A DNA stretch of 10,344 nucleotides from CAZEAN01 sp964510225 (lineage in GTDB: Bacteria > Planctomycetota > Planctomycetia > Isosphaerales > Isosphaeraceae): assembly GCA_964510225.1 (NCBI GenBank), contig CAZEAN010000170.1, positions 1 to 10,344 on the forward strand. The letters are read 5' to 3'. The notes beneath the pieces were generated by a model that was not told the DNA's origin, did not search any database, and saw only the letters and a program-made list of their open reading frames with translations. This document shows, piece by piece, positions 1 to 5,640 of the stretch; position 1 is the stretch's first letter; each line of letters starts with the position of its first letter. The position numbers were made by a program, and so were the translations under genes.

Positions 1-190
1 GCAAGTCGACCATGACATCGACGGCCGAGCGTTGATCGTCATCGAGATCGCCTCGATCGACGAGATGTTCAGCCAACGACTTTGCTTTATCCAACGTCCA
101 CGCCTGAAACGCAGCCACGAGTTGAGCTTGATTGATCAATCCGTTCTGCAACGCCAGCAAACCAAAAAGCAAATCACGATCAGCAGCCAT
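1..190 (-). CDS. Kinase-like protein, N-terminal fragment (cut by left edge)
   Basis: Reading leftward from an ATG at 190-188, the frame stays open to the window edge and gives about 63 residues beginning MAADRDLLFGLLALQNGLIN, followed by an AFQAWTLDKAKSLAEHLVDRG-type stretch. This short helical unit is the N-terminus I know from planctomycete serine/threonine protein kinases, often fused to WD40 or TPR repeats: D-R-N/D-LLFG-LALQ, then a W, then a KxxxLxxxLVxxG block. The kinase domain itself would lie beyond the edge, so that assignment is inference from the N-terminus alone. No clear Shine-Dalgarno precedes the ATG (upstream bases read ctactttg). The gene is transcribed away from everything else in the window. 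Confidence 0.72.
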   Translation of the reverse strand, partial: MAADRDLLFGLLALQNGLINQAQLVAAFQAWTLDKAKSLAEHLVDRGDLDDDQRSAVDVMVDL

Positions 191-625
191 CAAAGTAGCT
201 CCAGAACGGGCCGAGTTGCTCCGATGTGGCAACAAGCCAATAATCAGGATTCATCAGACACAATCTAACTGCTCAACGCCAACTCTGCATCATCGATCAC
301 CTCAACTCAACACGGGCAACGCCCGGCGCGATGAGGGCAGGAGAGCTCGACGAGATCGAGGCGTTGGATCCTACAAGGGCTTCCCTCAGAAGCGAGATCG
401 TTGTAGAGAATGGAGGATCGAGACTAGAGCGAGAGCCGACTGCTCGGGAGTGCCCATCAATCAGACAGAGGGCTGAAGATCTAACTCAGGAACGAAGATA
501 TACCATCGTGCGGGGCTCGGTTCTTGATCGCTCAACGCAAAGGCGAAGCGCGTGGGTTCTCTAATCCCGAATGATTCCGAAAGGTTGCTCAGGTGTCACT
601 TAAGTCAACATCAGCAAAAGCATCG
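191..625. other. Intergenic region, 435 bp, nothing recognised
   Basis: Lies between two divergent genes (kinase-like fragment on -, small membrane protein on +), so it should carry promoters for both, but I found no convincing -35/-10 pair on either strand. The open frames that cross it (132-476, 331-564) have compositions typical of chance frames, rich in Arg and Ser with no hydrophobic pattern. The only dyad of note is CGGGC-aac-GCCCG at 313-325, too short to interpret. Confidence 0.4.
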
Positions 626-829
626 ATGGCCGAGCAGTATCGATTCATTGGGGCGGCGGTACTGTTCAGCCTCTGGATCCTCTTTCTCGTGATCCTCGCT
701 GTCAGATCCTCCGCGCCTCCGGATCAATTACCCGGTGGCTTTTGGCGACCGCCTCAGGAAGGTCCTGGCGAGCCGTTTTTGGCGACGTTGTTTGGGTCCG
801 GTTCGCCACGTTGCGGCTCGGTTGGTTAG
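626..829 (+). CDS. Possible small single-pass membrane protein
   Basis: I do not recognise this 67-residue protein. It starts MAEQYRFIGAAVLF and has one clear transmembrane helix at about residues 6-25 (FIGAAVLFSLWILFLVILAV), followed by a short Pro/Gly-rich tail (PPDQLPGGFWRPPQEGPGEP) and a hydrophilic end. A longer version could use the GTG at 593, adding 11 residues (MSLKSTSAKAS), but the ATG at 626 sits right before the membrane helix. It ends 4 bp from the convergent J-domain gene. A hydrophobic helix with a sensible tail and ordinary codon choice argues for a real gene; the small size and lack of a known family argue for caution. Confidence 0.42.
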   Translation: MAEQYRFIGAAVLFSLWILFLVILAVRSSAPPDQLPGGFWRPPQEGPGEPFLATLFGSGSPRCGSVG

Positions 830-833
830 AGGT

Positions 834-1583
834 TCAACGTTGTGGAATGACGATTTCGCGGGTCCACTGACGGACGCCGAGGCCTCGACGCTTCAATTGC
901 TGCCTCAGAGCGATGAAAGCCGTTGACGTTTGGTGTGCGGTCTCAAAGGCGAGCCAGCCTCGGAACCCTTGAAGCTCGGCAGACTCACTGGCTCGGACGG
1001 GAGCTGTTGCCTTGATCGTCGCTTCGACAGCCTCGTTGAGATTCGAGATCATCCGCTCGCGGGCCTGAGGCGACTCAGTCGATTCCTCTGCTTCTACCAA
1101 CGCCGAGGGCCAGGAAATATTCAGGCTACAACTTAGATTACGATCTGACTCACTGACCATAAATAACTGGTACGGGTCGTCGACTTCCATCCGAAGGAGC
1201 AAGAGTTCGACATCGACGAGAAGACTCTCGTGATCTACGGTGTCGCGGATCCCAGAACGAACCCGGGTCCCATCACTATCGATCCGATGAGAGGGTCGGA
1301 CCGGTTCGACCGGCTTTCCATAATCTTGCTGCGGTTGTCTTGGCTGTGGTTGTCTTGCCTGGGGTCGTTCTGACCGATGTTCCGCTCGGGCGCGTTGAGC
1401 AACGCGCTCACGGCTCAACAATTCGTAAGCTCGAGTGACCATTCGAAATGCCCATGCATCTCCGCCATGATCAGGATGATGCTTCTTTACCTGATTGTGG
1501 TAAGCCTTCCGGATCTCATCAAGAGATGCATCGGAGCGAATCGAAAGAACTTCGTGGACGTCGATCTCAAACGAATAGTTCAT
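834..1583 (-). CDS. J-domain (DnaJ-like) protein with unknown C-terminal domain
   Basis: A 249-residue protein with an N-terminal J domain at about residues 8-62 (DVHEVLSIRSDASLDEIRKA...), including the diagnostic HPD tripeptide at 36-38 in KKHHPDHGGD. HPD is needed to stimulate the ATPase of an Hsp70 partner, so this is a predicted cytosolic DnaK co-chaperone. There is no G/F region, zinc-finger CxxCxGxG repeat or client-binding barrel, which makes it a class III J protein. A Gln/Pro/Arg-rich linker (about 70-100) leads to an unrecognised C-terminal domain (about 105-249) that starts GIRDTVDHESLLVDVELLLL. I chose the ATG at 1583 because it sits just before the J domain; a GTG at 1676 would add 31 residues of unlikely leader. 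No Shine-Dalgarno is visible. It is divergent from crcB. Confidence 0.82.
   Translation of the reverse strand: MNYSFEIDVHEVLSIRSDASLDEIRKAYHNQVKKHHPDHGGDAWAFRMVTRAYELLSRERVAQRARAEHRSERPQARQPQPRQPQQDYGKPVEPVRPSHRIDSDGTRVRSGIRDTVDHESLLVDVELLLLRMEVDDPYQLFMVSESDRNLSCSLNISWPSALVEAEESTESPQARERMISNLNEAVEATIKATAPVRASESAELQGFRGWLAFETAHQTSTAFIALRQQLKRRGLGVRQWTREIVIPQR
1322..1364. repeat. Short imperfect tandem repeat in the J-protein linker
   Basis: The plus strand shows a repeated ggttgtcttg motif separated by a few bases (cggttgtcttggctgtggttgtcttgcctgg across about 1332-1362). On the coding strand this yields the reiterated Pro-Arg-Gln-Pro-Gln linker of the J-domain protein. It is a simple coding microrepeat, a likely site of length variation between strains. 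Confidence 0.5.
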
Positions 1584-1726
1584 CGAATTTTGATCATGTC
1601 TGATGGGATGAGTTGCCGAATCGAAGCTCTTGACGAGTTTCCTGGGGTATAGTCTAGCTTGTGGAGTTCGATCCACGAAAGCAGATCGTCGCTTGAATGG
1701 CTGACTTCTATGCCATTATGGTGCCT

Positions 1727-1730
1727 GGAG
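1727..1730 (+). promoter_or_regulatory. Ribosome binding site of crcB (GGAG)
   Basis: GGAG lies 7 bases upstream of the GTG at 1738. Since most genes here lack a Shine-Dalgarno, this decides the crcB start in favour of GTG 1738 over the in-frame ATG at 1756. Confidence 0.6.
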
Positions 1731-1737
1731 AAGATTC

Positions 1738-2145
1738 GTGAGCCCCTGGTTGAAGATGGTCTGGATCGCGTTAGGTGGGGCCGTCGGCGCCAACTTTCGG
1801 TACTGGCTCGGTCTTTGGATTACGGAACGGACCGCCGAGGGTTTTCCTTGGTCAACCTTCCTAATCAACGTCAGTGGTGCCTTTGTGCTCGGAGTCCTTG
1901 CCACCGGGATCAATCGACACCTGCCTCCCCAGGCTCCATGGCGCGAGGAACTCAACTTGTTTGTCCTTATTGGTGTGCTCGGAAGTTATACAACTTTCTC
2001 CACCTTCGCGCTCGAAGCCCATCGTCATTGGACGCGTGATGATGTGCTTGTTTCTCTGGTTTACCTGTTTGGAAGTGTTACAGCGGGGTTTCTTGGATGT
2101 GCCGTTGGAGTCTTGATCGCGCAGTTAATCACGAAGCAATCCTAG
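1738..2145 (+). CDS. crcB: Fluoride channel/exporter CrcB (Fluc)
   Basis: A 135-residue, four-helix inner-membrane protein of the CrcB/Fluc family, which forms an antiparallel dimer and lets fluoride leave the cell. All family signatures are present: GGAVGANFRYW (13-23), TFLINVSGAFVLG (40-52) with the conserved pore Asn at 44, and GVLGSYTTFSTFALE (79-93), which holds the TTFSTF motif with the Phe-box residues F87 and F90. Length is normal for the family. The GTG start is supported by GGAG 7 bases upstream; ATG 1756 is the alternative. It is divergent from the J-domain gene and separated by about 200 bp from the next gene downstream, so it is probably monocistronic. I see no match to the fluoride riboswitch (crcB motif) in its leader. 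Confidence 0.95.
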   Translation: MSPWLKMVWIALGGAVGANFRYWLGLWITERTAEGFPWSTFLINVSGAFVLGVLATGINRHLPPQAPWREELNLFVLIGVLGSYTTFSTFALEAHRHWTRDDVLVSLVYLFGSVTAGFLGCAVGVLIAQLITKQS

Positions 2146-2148
2146 TAA

Positions 2149-2164
2149 AGTCGGGAATCCGACT
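2149..2164 (+). terminator. Weak hairpin after crcB
   Basis: Four bases after the crcB stop there is a perfect 6-bp stem AGTCGG / CCGACT with a GAAT loop. It has no following T-run, so it is at best a weak or factor-dependent terminator, or an RNA 3'-end stabiliser. Confidence 0.3.
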
Positions 2165-2241
2165 GCTCGGAAATGACGGAGTGCTTGGATCTGAAATTCG
2201 GCGTTGGTTCTGCGCCTGATCAGCTTGACGAGGTGAGTCTG

Positions 2242-2270
2242 TTGATCCTCAACTCTATTGGGGATACAAT
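2242..2270 (+). promoter_or_regulatory. Sigma-70-like promoter of the DUF6580-mfnB operon
   Basis: TTGATC (2242-2247), a spacer of exactly 17 bp, and TACAAT (2265-2270), which is 5/6 to the consensus -10. The predicted start of transcription is near 2277, leaving a leader of about 65 bases before the ATG at 2344. It lies in the only gap upstream of the operon. This is the best promoter match I found in the window. Confidence 0.5.
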
Positions 2271-2343
2271 TCTGCCCTCGTAGGGAAAGCCAGCAAGATA
2301 ATCACAATTGCTCTCAAAATCGATCCAAAACGCTGGGGTTCGC

Positions 2344-2913
2344 ATGGCGATCGCACTGTTACTGATCATATTCGGGATTTTTACCCGATTGAGCCCGGAA
2401 CATGTGGATAACTTGGTTCCGATCGGTGCGCTCGCACTTTATGCCGGCGCTCGTCTGGCACGAAAGTGGGCCTTGATCGTTCCATTAGCGATCATGATTG
2501 CGAGCGACGTCGTTATCGACGTCTTCTTTTATCCCGAATTCCAACGTGGAATCTTCGATCCAAGTCGCTTGACCATTTATGGTTGCTATCTTTTCTTTAG
2601 TGGCCTTGGCATGGGGCTATGTCGCCGCGAGTTGTTTTTGATTCCGATTGCGAGCGCCTTCTTTGGGGCCTTCGTTTTCTTTGTGGTAACAAACTTGGCG
2701 GCATGGGCATCAGGCTATTCATTGCAGCCTGCCACGTTTGAAGGGCTTGTGCGTTGCTACCAAGATGCCATTCCCTTCTTCCGTAATTCGTTCGTCGGGA
2801 CCATGGGTGGAGCTGTCGGACTCTTTGGGATTGATGCGATTGCCCGGATCTTGTTCCGCCGTGAGCCTGCTCCGACCGCTCAATCGAAGTCACTCGCCAC
2901 CTCAGCCGACTGA
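2344..2913 (+). CDS. DUF6580-type integral membrane protein
   Basis: A 189-residue polytopic membrane protein with about five hydrophobic helices (roughly 1-15, 25-36, 42-62, 77-92, 97-123, and a weaker one at 150-170). It matches my memory of the DUF6580 family: NLVPIGALALYAGAR (23-37), a polar membrane segment with IASDVVIDVF (52-61), VTNLAAWASG-Y (115-125), and the signature CYQDAIPFFRNSF (138-150). The function of the family is unknown; its fold resembles small substrate-binding S components of ECF-type importers, which is inference. I prefer ATG 2344 (after tgggg) because it begins at the first helix; a TTG at 2308 would add 12 residues. The stop is 8 bp before the mfnB ATG, so the two are very probably cotranscribed, which suggests a link to cofactor synthesis or to uptake of a precursor. 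Confidence 0.78.
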   Translation: MAIALLLIIFGIFTRLSPEHVDNLVPIGALALYAGARLARKWALIVPLAIMIASDVVIDVFFYPEFQRGIFDPSRLTIYGCYLFFSGLGMGLCRRELFLIPIASAFFGAFVFFVVTNLAAWASGYSLQPATFEGLVRCYQDAIPFFRNSFVGTMGGAVGLFGIDAIARILFRREPAPTAQSKSLATSAD

Positions 2914-2921
2914 CGTTGACG

Positions 2922-3686
2922 ATGCTAGGTCGTAAACGAAGTGGCTTGCTTGTCAGTGTTCGATCGGTTGTAGAAGCCGAGGTTGCTTGGCAAGCTGGGG
3001 CCTCGGTGATCGACATCAAAGAGCCTCAGCACGGCCCACTCGGCTCTGCCGATCCAAGCGTCTGGCAAGCGGTTCGGCAGCATCTGCCCGAGTCCGTACC
3101 GTTGAGCATTGCACTTGGTGAACTGGTCGATCAATGCGAGCGTGAGCGACCTCACCCCGACCAGCTCCGGGGGATCTCTTATTACAAAGTTGGCCCGGCG
3201 GGTCTTTCTGATTCCGCTTGGGAAATATGTTGGGCCCAACTCCGACGTGACTGGCAAATCCCTGGCGGACCAGCGCCGATTGCCGTTGCCTACCTTGATG
3301 CGAAAGCCGCCTCTGCTCCCGAGCCCGATTTCATCCGATCAGTCGCGCTTGATACTTCCGATTGCGCGGGCCTGCTGCTCGATACATACTGCAAGGAGTC
3401 CAGCGTCCGGATCGACGCAGGGTGGGCCGAGTGGCTGCTCCCGCTCCGCAAAGCGGGTAAGTTAGTCGCGATCGCGGGTGGTCTCACTGTGGACCTGATT
3501 CGACAACTGGGTGAATTGCATCCTGCCCTCTTTGCGGTCCGAGGCGCCGCCTGCAGGGACGGGGTTCGCCACGGAAGCGTCTCCGGATCGGCAGTCCGGA
3601 GACTCGTCAATGCCGTCCACAACCAGCAACAACAACCCAAGAAGCAACCAATCAGCGAACTCTCCGTCACTGGTGACGCCACATAA
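2922..3686 (+). CDS. mfnB: (5-formylfuran-3-yl)methyl phosphate synthase, MfnB type (DUF556)
   Basis: A 254-residue cytosolic TIM-barrel enzyme of the MfnB family. In archaea MfnB condenses two glyceraldehyde-3-phosphates to 4-(hydroxymethyl)-2-furaldehyde phosphate, the furan of methanofuran. The family start is clear: LLVSVRSVVEAEVAWQAGAS, then IDIKEPQHGPLG (31-42). Lysines and an aspartate match, by motif, the active-site residues described for the archaeal enzyme: K33 in IDIKEP, K89 in YYKVG, D154 in LLLDTYCK and K158. Further motifs are YLDAKA (124-129) and AIAGGL (183-188). The last 25 residues are a Gln-rich hydrophilic tail (NQQQQPKKQP) beyond the catalytic fold. Start: ATG 2922; a TTG at 2916 is possible but nearly abuts the upstream stop. 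Members in planctomycetes and methylotrophs belong to the methylofuran/tetrahydromethanopterin C1 gene set. Confidence 0.92.
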   Translation: MLGRKRSGLLVSVRSVVEAEVAWQAGASVIDIKEPQHGPLGSADPSVWQAVRQHLPESVPLSIALGELVDQCERERPHPDQLRGISYYKVGPAGLSDSAWEICWAQLRRDWQIPGGPAPIAVAYLDAKAASAPEPDFIRSVALDTSDCAGLLLDTYCKESSVRIDAGWAEWLLPLRKAGKLVAIAGGLTVDLIRQLGELHPALFAVRGAACRDGVRHGSVSGSAVRRLVNAVHNQQQQPKKQPISELSVTGDAT

Positions 3687-3690
3687 GAAG

Positions 3691-3867
3691 ATGCCCCATA
3701 AGAAAACGAGACTCCCCGAAAAACTGTGTGTCGTGTGCGGTCGCCCCTTTTCCTGGCGGAAGAAATGGGAACGCGATTGGGAACAGGTGAAATACTGCTC
3801 TGAGGCTTGCACACGTGCCTCAAAACAGGATCGAAAACAGAAATCAAATAAAACCGGGATCGATTGA
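3691..3867 (+). CDS. DUF2256 small zinc-binding protein
   Basis: A 58-residue protein (MPHKKTRLPEKLCVVCGRPF...) matching the DUF2256 family almost throughout: K-x-C-x2-C-x-R-P-F-x-WRKKW-x2-xW-x2-V-x-YCS-x2-C. Cys13, Cys16, Cys36 and Cys40 form an evident zinc-finger-like CxxC...CxxxC site, and the protein is very basic, with an additional Lys/Gln-rich tail (KQDRKQKSNK). Function of the family is unknown; nucleic-acid binding is plausible but unproven. It starts 4 bp after the mfnB stop, so it is translated from the same message. The frame extends upstream to 3511 inside mfnB, but homology begins exactly at ATG 3691. Its last 24 bp overlap the 3' end of the convergent kinase gene. Confidence 0.85.
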   Translation: MPHKKTRLPEKLCVVCGRPFSWRKKWERDWEQVKYCSEACTRASKQDRKQKSNKTGID

Positions 3868-4485
3868 TGTGTGCCTTAAATTGACGATCGCCACACGAGC
3901 GATTGTTGCAGCGACGATCGGAAAATAGGGGTCGACGAGACCTTGCTCGACGGCATCAAGTCGGGTCGTGCCGGGAGACGCATCCTTACTTTTGAGCAAG
4001 ACCAACTCCGGAGCCGCCAAGCGGACTGCAAGTCGGGCAGCGATTGAATCGCTGGTGACCTCCCAAGAGTGAGGTAACGGATCCTCTGACTTCCGATCTT
4101 CGGTACCGAGGATCTGTCGTGGTGCGACGATTGGAATTCGACCGGCGTTGAGGGAGTGTTGGATCTCGTCAAGCGATTCTACGACCTCGGTGTCACTGCA
4201 GTAGGTCCGCAGTAGTTCAGCCGTGAAGTCCATCGCGTACAACGCCAGTGCATGAGAACGTTCTTCGTCAAACTGGTGGAGGGTGTCGAGGGCTCGGATT
4301 TCATCGACGAATCGCCCACCACCCGCGAGCAACACAAGTCGAGCACCGCCACGGCTTCGGAGATAACGATGGAGCCTCTCAGGAAACTCGGGCATCCGAA
4401 ATAAACTACCGCCGACTTTAATGACAGCATCGATTTCTAGTTGATCGTCAAGAAATTGATCATTGTCGATCTCTATATGACTCAT
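3844..4485 (-). CDS. Amino-acid-kinase family protein, MfnE-like
   Basis: A 213-residue member of the aspartokinase/uridylate-kinase fold. Visible motifs are VIKVGGSLF (21-29, phosphate-binding start), LLAGGGRFVDEIR (52-64, substrate Gly loop), LPHSWEVTSDSIAARLA (137-153, typical of the tetrahydromethanopterin/methanofuran-associated branch) and LVLLKSKDA (161-169). Archaeal MfnE phosphorylates aminomethylfuran-methyl phosphate to its diphosphate, activating it for condensation; the location among mfnB-, mfnF- and ligase-like genes supports the same role here. The methylotroph homologue in the C1 cluster is, as I recall, orf21. It is the last gene of the minus-strand operon, 17 bp after the MfnF-like gene, with its final codons overlapping the DUF2256 gene on the other strand. 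No Shine-Dalgarno is visible. Family confidence is high; substrate is inferred. Confidence 0.87.
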   Translation of the reverse strand: MSHIEIDNDQFLDDQLEIDAVIKVGGSLFRMPEFPERLHRYLRSRGGARLVLLAGGGRFVDEIRALDTLHQFDEERSHALALYAMDFTAELLRTYCSDTEVVESLDEIQHSLNAGRIPIVAPRQILGTEDRKSEDPLPHSWEVTSDSIAARLAVRLAAPELVLLKSKDASPGTTRLDAVEQGLVDPYFPIVAATIARVAIVNLRHTSIDPGFI

Positions 4486-4502
4486 CTTTTGCGTTTCTGA
4501 AA

Positions 4503-5546
4503 CTAATTGCTTTGATTGTGCTCAACTGCGAGGAGTACGAGTGCGAAGGCGCAATTAGCGCTGGCTTGTTCCGGTTCCCATTGCGTGGAGAGGTCGATCG
4601 GTGCGCTTCCGGGCGGCAGGAGGCGTTGAGCGAGTCGAGAGGCCAAGAAGGACCCTGAGCCGCAAACCACCGCACCTTGAGGTTGGCCAATTGTCGCTCG
4701 GCAGACCTGTTCCGCAGCGTCCTGAAGTCGTTCCAAGAGTCGAGATTCCCCAGCTCGGGCGAGTTCGAGGGCATCTTCAAGGAAGAACTCGGAACGATCG
4801 GCGCCGACCATCCGAGCCAACCGATCTCGGGCTCGCTCGACGGTTGCCGGACGGCCGTCGGCAGTTGAACAATCGCTCGGATCGGGTTCGATCTCACCGA
4901 GGGTCAGGAAGACGTCGAGTGTGGTGGCGAACAACTCTGCGGCCAATCCGGTCTGGACTCCTCGATGCGGCAAGGTGTCTGCAAGGGCCATCAGCGGAGT
5001 CCGTCTTACACCAGCATAAACGAGTTCGCCTGTTTGCAATCGTTGTGTATCAGTACGTCCTTTCCCGACTGCTGAGCCGTTAGCGATCGGGATCAGATCC
5101 GTGGTGGTGGAGCCAATATCAATGAGTAAACCAGGGCGGCCGTCCGGGAGCAATCGGGCGGCGACTGTTGCCATCGCTAACCAATTGCTCGCGGCAACTA
5201 AGAGGGGGGATCGCCGCGCAGTTTCTAGATCATGGAATGCCCCATCGGTTCCCCAAACATGGATCGGTTCGGTCCGAAAGACCTCCCGGACGCTCTCGAG
5301 TACGGTGTGGACCCCTTCTGTCTTGGTCTCAAAGCAGTCGCAGAGTTCCGCCGTCATTGTTAAGGCCACTGCATCAGGCTTCACCAGCGATTTGGTGAAT
5401 TCTCGGAGGATTTCCGGTAGATCCGAGGGTGCTTTCCAGAGCTGGAACTCGACTGTTCCTGAGGCTCCGGTGGAGTCGGCTGCCTTCAGATTGGCACCAC
5501 CGATGTCAAGTCCAATCCATAGATAATTACTTCTTGTATTATTCAT
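4503..5546 (-). CDS. Hydantoinase/oxoprolinase-like C1-pathway protein, MfnF-like
   Basis: A 347-residue protein of the ASKHA-like hydantoinase superfamily in its short, C1-associated form. Visible are WIGLDIGGANLKAAD (10-24, phosphate-1 motif), MTAELCDCF (64-72), the conserved ASNWLA (119-124), LLIDIGSTTTDLIP (140-153, phosphate-2 motif), GELVYAGVRRTP (173-184) and a C-terminal GSGSFL motif. These are hallmarks of the protein called ORF19 in methylotroph clusters and of archaeal MfnF, which joins activated aminomethylfuran to gamma-glutamyltyramine. Start: ATG 5546, directly before the conserved strand; a TTG at 5576 is less likely. It follows the ATP-grasp gene by 54 bp of very AT-rich DNA and precedes the kinase gene by 17 bp. 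The joint presence of MfnB-, MfnE- and MfnF-like proteins makes a furan-coupling role likely; substrate identity is inferred. Confidence 0.88.
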   Translation of the reverse strand: MNNTRSNYLWIGLDIGGANLKAADSTGASGTVEFQLWKAPSDLPEILREFTKSLVKPDAVALTMTAELCDCFETKTEGVHTVLESVREVFRTEPIHVWGTDGAFHDLETARRSPLLVAASNWLAMATVAARLLPDGRPGLLIDIGSTTTDLIPIANGSAVGKGRTDTQRLQTGELVYAGVRRTPLMALADTLPHRGVQTGLAAELFATTLDVFLTLGEIEPDPSDCSTADGRPATVERARDRLARMVGADRSEFFLEDALELARAGESRLLERLQDAAEQVCRATIGQPQGAVVCGSGSFLASRLAQRLLPPGSAPIDLSTQWEPEQASANCAFALVLLAVEHNQSN

Positions 5547-5640
5547 GGATTTAATTTGTTTTATCAGCAAAAACAATCGTATTGATAATTGAAAAATTGT
5601 TCATAATGTTATTTTTGTAGATTTTGAGTCATCGTAATGT
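5521..5640. other. AT-rich island at the ATP-grasp/MfnF-like gene junction
   Basis: By hand count 27 of 120 bases are G or C (about 22 percent), against more than half G+C in the surrounding genes. It covers the last ATP-grasp codons, the 54-bp spacer and the first codons of the MfnF-like gene. On the minus strand the spacer has T-runs and dyads such as AACAAT...ATTGTT and TTATCA...TGATAA. It may hold an internal promoter or keep the downstream start codon free of structure. Confidence 0.5.

Noticed and set aside
735..926. 63-residue plus-strand frame.
   Set aside because: Overlaps both the small membrane protein and the J-domain gene in another frame; no hydrophobic or domain pattern.
1630..1653. 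TTGACG ... TATAGT promoter for crcB.
   Set aside because: The spacer is only 12 bp, too short for a sigma-70 promoter; neither hexamer has a better partner.
1643..1680. A tRNA-like stretch (TGGGGTATAGTCTAGC... with GTTCGATCC).
   Set aside because: No anticodon arm, no proper T stem (the GTTCGA loop would be one base off), and no matching acceptor 3' strand about 70 bases downstream.
1584..1737. Possible fluoride riboswitch upstream of crcB.
   Set aside because: The conserved GGnGATGG...CGCC core and the ATGACACC-type pseudoknot partner of the crcB motif are not found; the region only has a small GTGGA/TCCAC hairpin.
439..2170. The 12-mer ccgactgctcgg occurring in two intergenic regions (439-450 and 2159-2170).
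   Set aside because: A few shared 12-mers are expected by chance in 10 kb, and the flanks do not match.
3290..3847. 185-residue minus-strand frame rich in Ser and Arg.
   Set aside because: Antisense to mfnB and the DUF2256 gene, both with clear family motifs.
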